Below are positions 6,099 through 8,949 of a stretch of 8,949 nucleotides of DNA, piece after piece; position 1 is the stretch's first letter, and the number at the start of each line of letters is the position of its first letter. The position numbers and the translations under genes are program-made. Under the pieces are notes generated by a model. The model did no database searches. It had not been told where the DNA came from and saw only the letters and a list, made by a program, of their open reading frames with translations. The DNA is taken from the NCBI GenBank assembly GCA_900768675.1, contig CAAGDT010000021.1:1-8949 (forward strand), written 5' to 3'. The DNA is from Oscillospiraceae bacterium. GTDB taxonomy: Bacteria > Bacillota > Clostridia > Oscillospirales > Ruminococcaceae.

Positions 6099-7118
6099 TT
6101 ACTTATACCTGTAAAGCGAAATCTTCTCAAACCCGTCAAGCAGCTCCTCGGATAGTCCGAATGCCTTTGAAACGCCTCTTGCAACACACTCCAGAGCATT
6201 ATCCGCCACTCGGCAGGGCACTCTTGTTTCCCTCGAAATAACCTTGTCAAGTCCGCCGAGAAGCGCTCCGCCGCCTGTAAGTACAATGCCGTTCTGCTGA
6301 ATATCGCCCACAAGCTCCGGAGGAGTAACCTCGAGAACAGCCTTTACGCTGTCAACAATCTCGCCCACAAGCTCCTTGACCGCCTCAGCTATATCAAGGT
6401 CGTTTATTTCCTCGATTACAGGCAGCCCTTTGATAAGGTGCCTGCCCTTAACGGTCATCTTCACCTCGCCCGTCGGGTCAAAAACGTTTGTTATAGTCTT
6501 TTTAGCGTTTTCCGCGGTTTTTTCTCCTATAAGGATTTTATACTTCTGGGAAACATATCTTACAATTGCGTCGTCAAACTTATTTCCCGCAACCTTTACC
6601 GACTCGGATTTTACTATGCCGTTGAAGGAAACCACAGCAACGTCCGCTGTTCCGCCGCCTATATCAACTACCATAGTACCATTGGGCTTGGAAATATCAA
6701 CTCCTGCACCCAAAAGAGCAGCAATAGGCTCTTCGATAAGAAAAACCTTTCTCGCTCCCGCAGAAAGTGCGGCTTCAACAACAGCCCTGCACTCAACGTC
6801 TGTAACAGACGAAGGAACGCAGATAATAATTCTCGGCTTTAAGAGCATACTTCCGCTTACCTTTCGGATAAACTCGGAAATCATGGCCTCAGCCATTATG
6901 TTGTCGGAAATAACGCCGTCTGCAAGGGGCTTTACAGCCACGATATATTCGGGTGTTCTTCCAAGCATACGGTAGGCTTCCTCACCAACCGCAAGCACCT
7001 GCTTTTTCTTCTTGTCGTAGGCAACAACGCTGGGCTCGTTCACTACAATGCCCTTTCCGCCCACGGTTATTATGGTATTCGCCGTGCCTAAATCAATACC
7101 TATATCAATTGAACTCAA
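6099..7118 (-). CDS. mreB: MreB-family rod-shape actin homologue
   Basis: Bacterial actin that polymerises on the inner membrane face and guides elongation-type peptidoglycan synthesis. Numbered from the TTG at 7118 (339 residues), the phosphate-1 loop GIDLGTANT is at 7-15, IEEPIAALLG with its catalytic Glu at 128-137, phosphate-2 VVDIGGGTAD at 150-159, and the adenosine loop GIVLTGGGALLGGLD at 277-291. MreB-specific stretches IGEKTAE (197-203) and GRHLIKGLP (225-233) separate it from FtsA and DnaK. Length is normal. Start choice: AAGGAG at 7133-7128 touches the ATG at 7127 with no spacing but lies 9 nt from this TTG, so the TTG is preferred. The ATG version would be 342 residues; a GTG at 7172 is not supported. 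The start overlaps the end of cca by 14 nt, implying translational coupling. No mreC or mreD follows, so it may be a paralogue (Mbl/MreBH-like) rather than the main mreB. Confidence 0.9.
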   Translation of the reverse strand: MSSIDIGIDLGTANTIITVGGKGIVVNEPSVVAYDKKKKQVLAVGEEAYRMLGRTPEYIVAVKPLADGVISDNIMAEAMISEFIRKVSGSMLLKPRIIICVPSSVTDVECRAVVEAALSAGARKVFLIEEPIAALLGAGVDISKPNGTMVVDIGGGTADVAVVSFNGIVKSESVKVAGNKFDDAIVRYVSQKYKILIGEKTAENAKKTITNVFDPTGEVKMTVKGRHLIKGLPVIEEINDLDIAEAVKELVGEIVDSVKAVLEVTPPELVGDIQQNGIVLTGGGALLGGLDKVISRETRVPCRVADNALECVARGVSKAFGLSEELLDGFEKISLYRYK

Positions 7119-8439
7119 CAGGTTCATCTCCTTTTTTGAGCCGTGAAAGCAGCTCGTCTTTTTTGTTCTCACATTTATTCTCTATGACAAGAGTTAGCAG
7201 AAACCGGAGAGCTTCGCCGATTTCCGCACCCTTATAGCCCATCTCTTTTATATCATTTCCATTTACAGCCAGATTTTTCAGAGAAAAACATTCTTTTTTT
7301 CTGATTATTTCCTTTGCAGTTTCCTCTGCGGCATGATACTTGCTGATTCTACTCATAAACTGCGGCGCTTTTGCCGAATCGTCGGCAATATGCACCTTTA
7401 TAATATCGAAGAACATTTCCTCACCGAAGCGATTCAGATAGCGCTTTATCAGCCTTTCGTCGTTTTCAATCACCATATCGTGATACTTGACAAGCCCCGT
7501 TACTCGTTCGGTGGTTTCATTATCGTATTTCATTCTTTTAAGAAAGCTTTCGGCAATTTCAGTACTTCCCTTTGCGTGACCTTTGAAATGTCCGGTTCCG
7601 TCGTGGGCAAGAGTAAAATAATCGGGCTTTCCTATGTCGTGAAGCAGCATAGCAAGCCTCAGCCGCTTTACCGGCTCAACCGCCTCAACAGCCGCAACAG
7701 TATGCTCGAAAACATCACGGTTATGATAGCGGGTGTGCTGCTCAAAACCAACGCACTTTTCTATCTCAGGGAGAAATACTCCGAAAACATCGTGAAATTC
7801 CCTTAAAACCAGTCCGCAGTCGCCGCAAAGCAGCTTGTTAAGCTCGGAAGAAATACGCTCGGGAGCAATTTTTTCAAGAAGCCTGCGGTTGCGGTGAATA
7901 GACTCAGCAGTTTCTCTTTCGATTTCAAGTCCACAGAAGGAAGCAAAGCGTAATGCTCTTAAAATACGAAGCCCGTCCTCGTTGAAACGGCGGTCGGGAT
8001 TGCCTATTGCCCGGATAACCTTATTTTTAAGGTCGTCAATTCCGCCGAAAAGGTCGATAATTCCTGTTTTCGGGTTGTAGGCAATTGCATTAACGGTAAA
8101 ATCCCTGCGCTTCAGATCCTCTTCAAGGCTCGCCGAAAAGCTTACATTATCGGGACGCCTACCGTCGGCATATTCCCCGTCAATGCGGTAGGTCGTTATC
8201 TCAACAGGCTCTCCATCGGAAATAACGGTTACTGTTCCGTATTTTATACCTGTATCAATTGTCTTCAAATCGGAAAAAGCGCTTTTAATTTCCTCGGGGG
8301 AAGCGCTTGTTGTAACGTCAAAATCCTTTCCCGGCAGACCCAGCAGGTAATTTCTTACGCAGCCGCCCACAACATAAGCCTCAAAGCCCTTTTCCTCCAG
8401 CCGTTCAAGCACAAAAGCTATATTCTGCGGCAGCTCCAC
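7105..8439 (-). CDS. cca: CCA-adding tRNA nucleotidyltransferase with HD domain
   Basis: Class II polymerase that adds or repairs the 3'-terminal CCA of tRNA from CTP and ATP without a nucleic-acid template. Numbered from GTG 8439 (444 residues): GGCVR at 25-29; metal-binding DFD at 39-41; RRDFTVNAIAYNP with RRD at 111-113; the amino-acid template motif EDGLR at 154-158; and ERISSELNKLL at about 194-204. A C-terminal HD phosphohydrolase-like domain begins near 243 (FEHT, with LLHDIGKP and its HD pair at 267-268), as in several bacterial CCA enzymes. The usual GGCVRD is GGCVRN here (N30). The upstream GTG at 8448 lies inside the ribosome binding site AAGGTGA (8451-8445), while GTG 8439 is 5 nt from it and gives the family-typical MELPQN start. 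It follows mtaD with almost no gap, and its end overlaps mreB. Confidence 0.95.
   Translation of the reverse strand: MELPQNIAFVLERLEEKGFEAYVVGGCVRNYLLGLPGKDFDVTTSASPEEIKSAFSDLKTIDTGIKYGTVTVISDGEPVEITTYRIDGEYADGRRPDNVSFSASLEEDLKRRDFTVNAIAYNPKTGIIDLFGGIDDLKNKVIRAIGNPDRRFNEDGLRILRALRFASFCGLEIERETAESIHRNRRLLEKIAPERISSELNKLLCGDCGLVLREFHDVFGVFLPEIEKCVGFEQHTRYHNRDVFEHTVAAVEAVEPVKRLRLAMLLHDIGKPDYFTLAHDGTGHFKGHAKGSTEIAESFLKRMKYDNETTERVTGLVKYHDMVIENDERLIKRYLNRFGEEMFFDIIKVHIADDSAKAPQFMSRISKYHAAEETAKEIIRKKECFSLKNLAVNGNDIKEMGYKGAEIGEALRFLLTLVIENKCENKKDELLSRLKKGDEPVEFN
7128..7133 (-). promoter_or_regulatory. Ribosome binding site deciding the mreB start
   Basis: AAGGAG on the minus strand is strong but directly abuts an in-frame ATG (7127-7125), which ribosomes could not use efficiently. 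In-frame CTG (7121) and TTG (7118) lie 6 and 9 nt away, so a non-ATG start is indicated. Confidence 0.6.
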
Positions 8440-8444
8440 AAAAA

Positions 8445-8451
8445 TCACCTT
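8445..8451 (-). promoter_or_regulatory. Ribosome binding site deciding the cca start
   Basis: AAGGTGA overlaps the mtaD stop codon and sits 5 nt before GTG 8439. The alternative GTG at 8448-8446 is part of this motif and so is unlikely to be the initiator. Confidence 0.6.
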
Positions 8452-8949
8452 ATTTCATTGAGTTTATGATTTCATTTGCCTTTTTATAAATATTTTCCGC
8501 AGCCTCGCCCACGAAAAATTCTCCGTTCTCGTAAAGAATTTTTCCATTTACCATTGTTCTCTTTACATTCTGCTTGCTGCCCGCATAAACTATATTCTTG
8601 GGGATATTGTTAAGTGGCTGCATATTGGGCTGATTAAGGTCAATTTCGATAATATCCGCCTTTTTGCCCTCTGCAAGCACATCGCAGTCGGTAAGTCCCA
8701 TTGAAAGAGCGCCGTTTACGGTTGCCATTTTCAGTACCTCGCCTGCCCCGCAAGCCTGTGCGTCCATTTCCTTATACTTTTGCAGTCCCGTTGTCAGGAA
8801 CATTTCTCTGAACATATTAAGGCAGTTGTTGCTTGCGGGTCCGTCTGTACCAATTGCAACGGGAATTCCCTCCTTAAGATTCCGGCCAGTCGGCCCAATC
8901 CCTCGGGCAAGCTTAACATTTGAGGCGGGGTTGGTTCCTGCGTAAAGAC
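8450..8949 (-). CDS. mtaD: MTA/SAH deaminase, C-terminal part (truncated by window edge)
   Basis: Amidohydrolase-superfamily enzyme of the TRZ/ATZ-MtaD group. The family deaminates S-adenosylhomocysteine and/or 5'-methylthioadenosine, releasing ammonia and the inosyl derivative, in the methionine/SAM salvage area. The frame is open from the right edge, so an internal ATG at 8815 is not its start; about 166 codons are visible. It runs NPASNVKLARG, then GTDGPASNN with the conserved metal/proton-shuttle Asp, then MFREMF, then ATVNGALSMGL. The C-terminal beta segment follows (AEGKKADIIEIDL, then NIVYAGS and VNGKILYENGEF), and the order matches MtaD. Relative to the usual SNMKLASG, an Arg replaces the Ser. 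Close homologues (guanine or chlorohydrolase-type deaminases) are possible, but the spacing and sequence fit MtaD best. It is the most upstream visible gene of the operon; its promoter lies outside the window. Confidence 0.85.
   Translation of the reverse strand, partial: LYAGTNPASNVKLARGIGPTGRNLKEGIPVAIGTDGPASNNCLNMFREMFLTTGLQKYKEMDAQACGAGEVLKMATVNGALSMGLTDCDVLAEGKKADIIEIDLNQPNMQPLNNIPKNIVYAGSKQNVKRTMVNGKILYENGEFFVGEAAENIYKKANEIINSMK

Noticed and set aside
6376..6975. 199-codon plus-strand ORF opposite mreB
   Set aside because: Its low-complexity Ser/Thr/Pro/Ala-rich translation is typical of the reverse complement of a conserved gene; mreB motifs cover the stretch.
7119..7172. GTG start at 7172 for mreB
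   Set aside because: It would add 18 residues atypical for MreB, deep inside cca and without a ribosome binding site.

Overview
The window looks like chromosomal DNA from a Gram-positive anaerobe of the class Clostridia, probably in the Ruminococcaceae/Oscillospirales area. This is inferred from strong AAGGAG-type ribosome binding sites, GTG and TTG starts, consensus SigA promoters, intermediate GC content, and the gene repertoire (HD-domain CCA transferase, an MreB outside any visible mreBCD cluster, an MTA/SAH deaminase). The species cannot be named from the sequence alone. No phage, insertion sequence, CRISPR array, tRNA or rRNA was seen.

Left edge (1-157): a strong two-part hairpin (13-52) overlaps a possible truncated minus-strand reading frame. 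After it comes a very good minus-strand terminator (111-153), 4 nt past the stop of the first large gene. That gene (158-2704, minus) encodes a GGDEF-EAL protein whose two c-di-GMP domains both lack key catalytic residues. It is more likely a sensor or effector than an enzyme.

Divergent intergenic region (2705-3056): two recognisable promoters fire outward. A TGTGA-N6-TCACA palindrome (CRP-type consensus) lies just inside the minus-strand transcript. A perfect 14-bp palindrome lies in the leader of the plus-strand transcript. The plus-strand gene (3057-5579) is the most unusual object here. It is one uninterrupted 840-codon frame that joins a sugar-phosphate isomerase/epimerase-type TIM barrel (about residues 1-265) to a complete acyl-CoA synthetase (about 280-840). 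It has its own promoter and a perfect 12-bp terminator, so it is a monocistronic unit.

Right half (5644-8949, minus): a tight operon reads mtaD (C-terminal part only, running off the window), cca, an mreB-family gene and a 143-residue protein of unknown function. mtaD and cca are practically abutting. The cca stop lies inside the start of mreB, and 23 nt separate mreB from the last gene. The operon mixes methylthioadenosine/S-adenosylhomocysteine processing, tRNA 3'-end maturation and cell-shape cytoskeleton, an arrangement that suggests housekeeping co-transcription rather than a single pathway.
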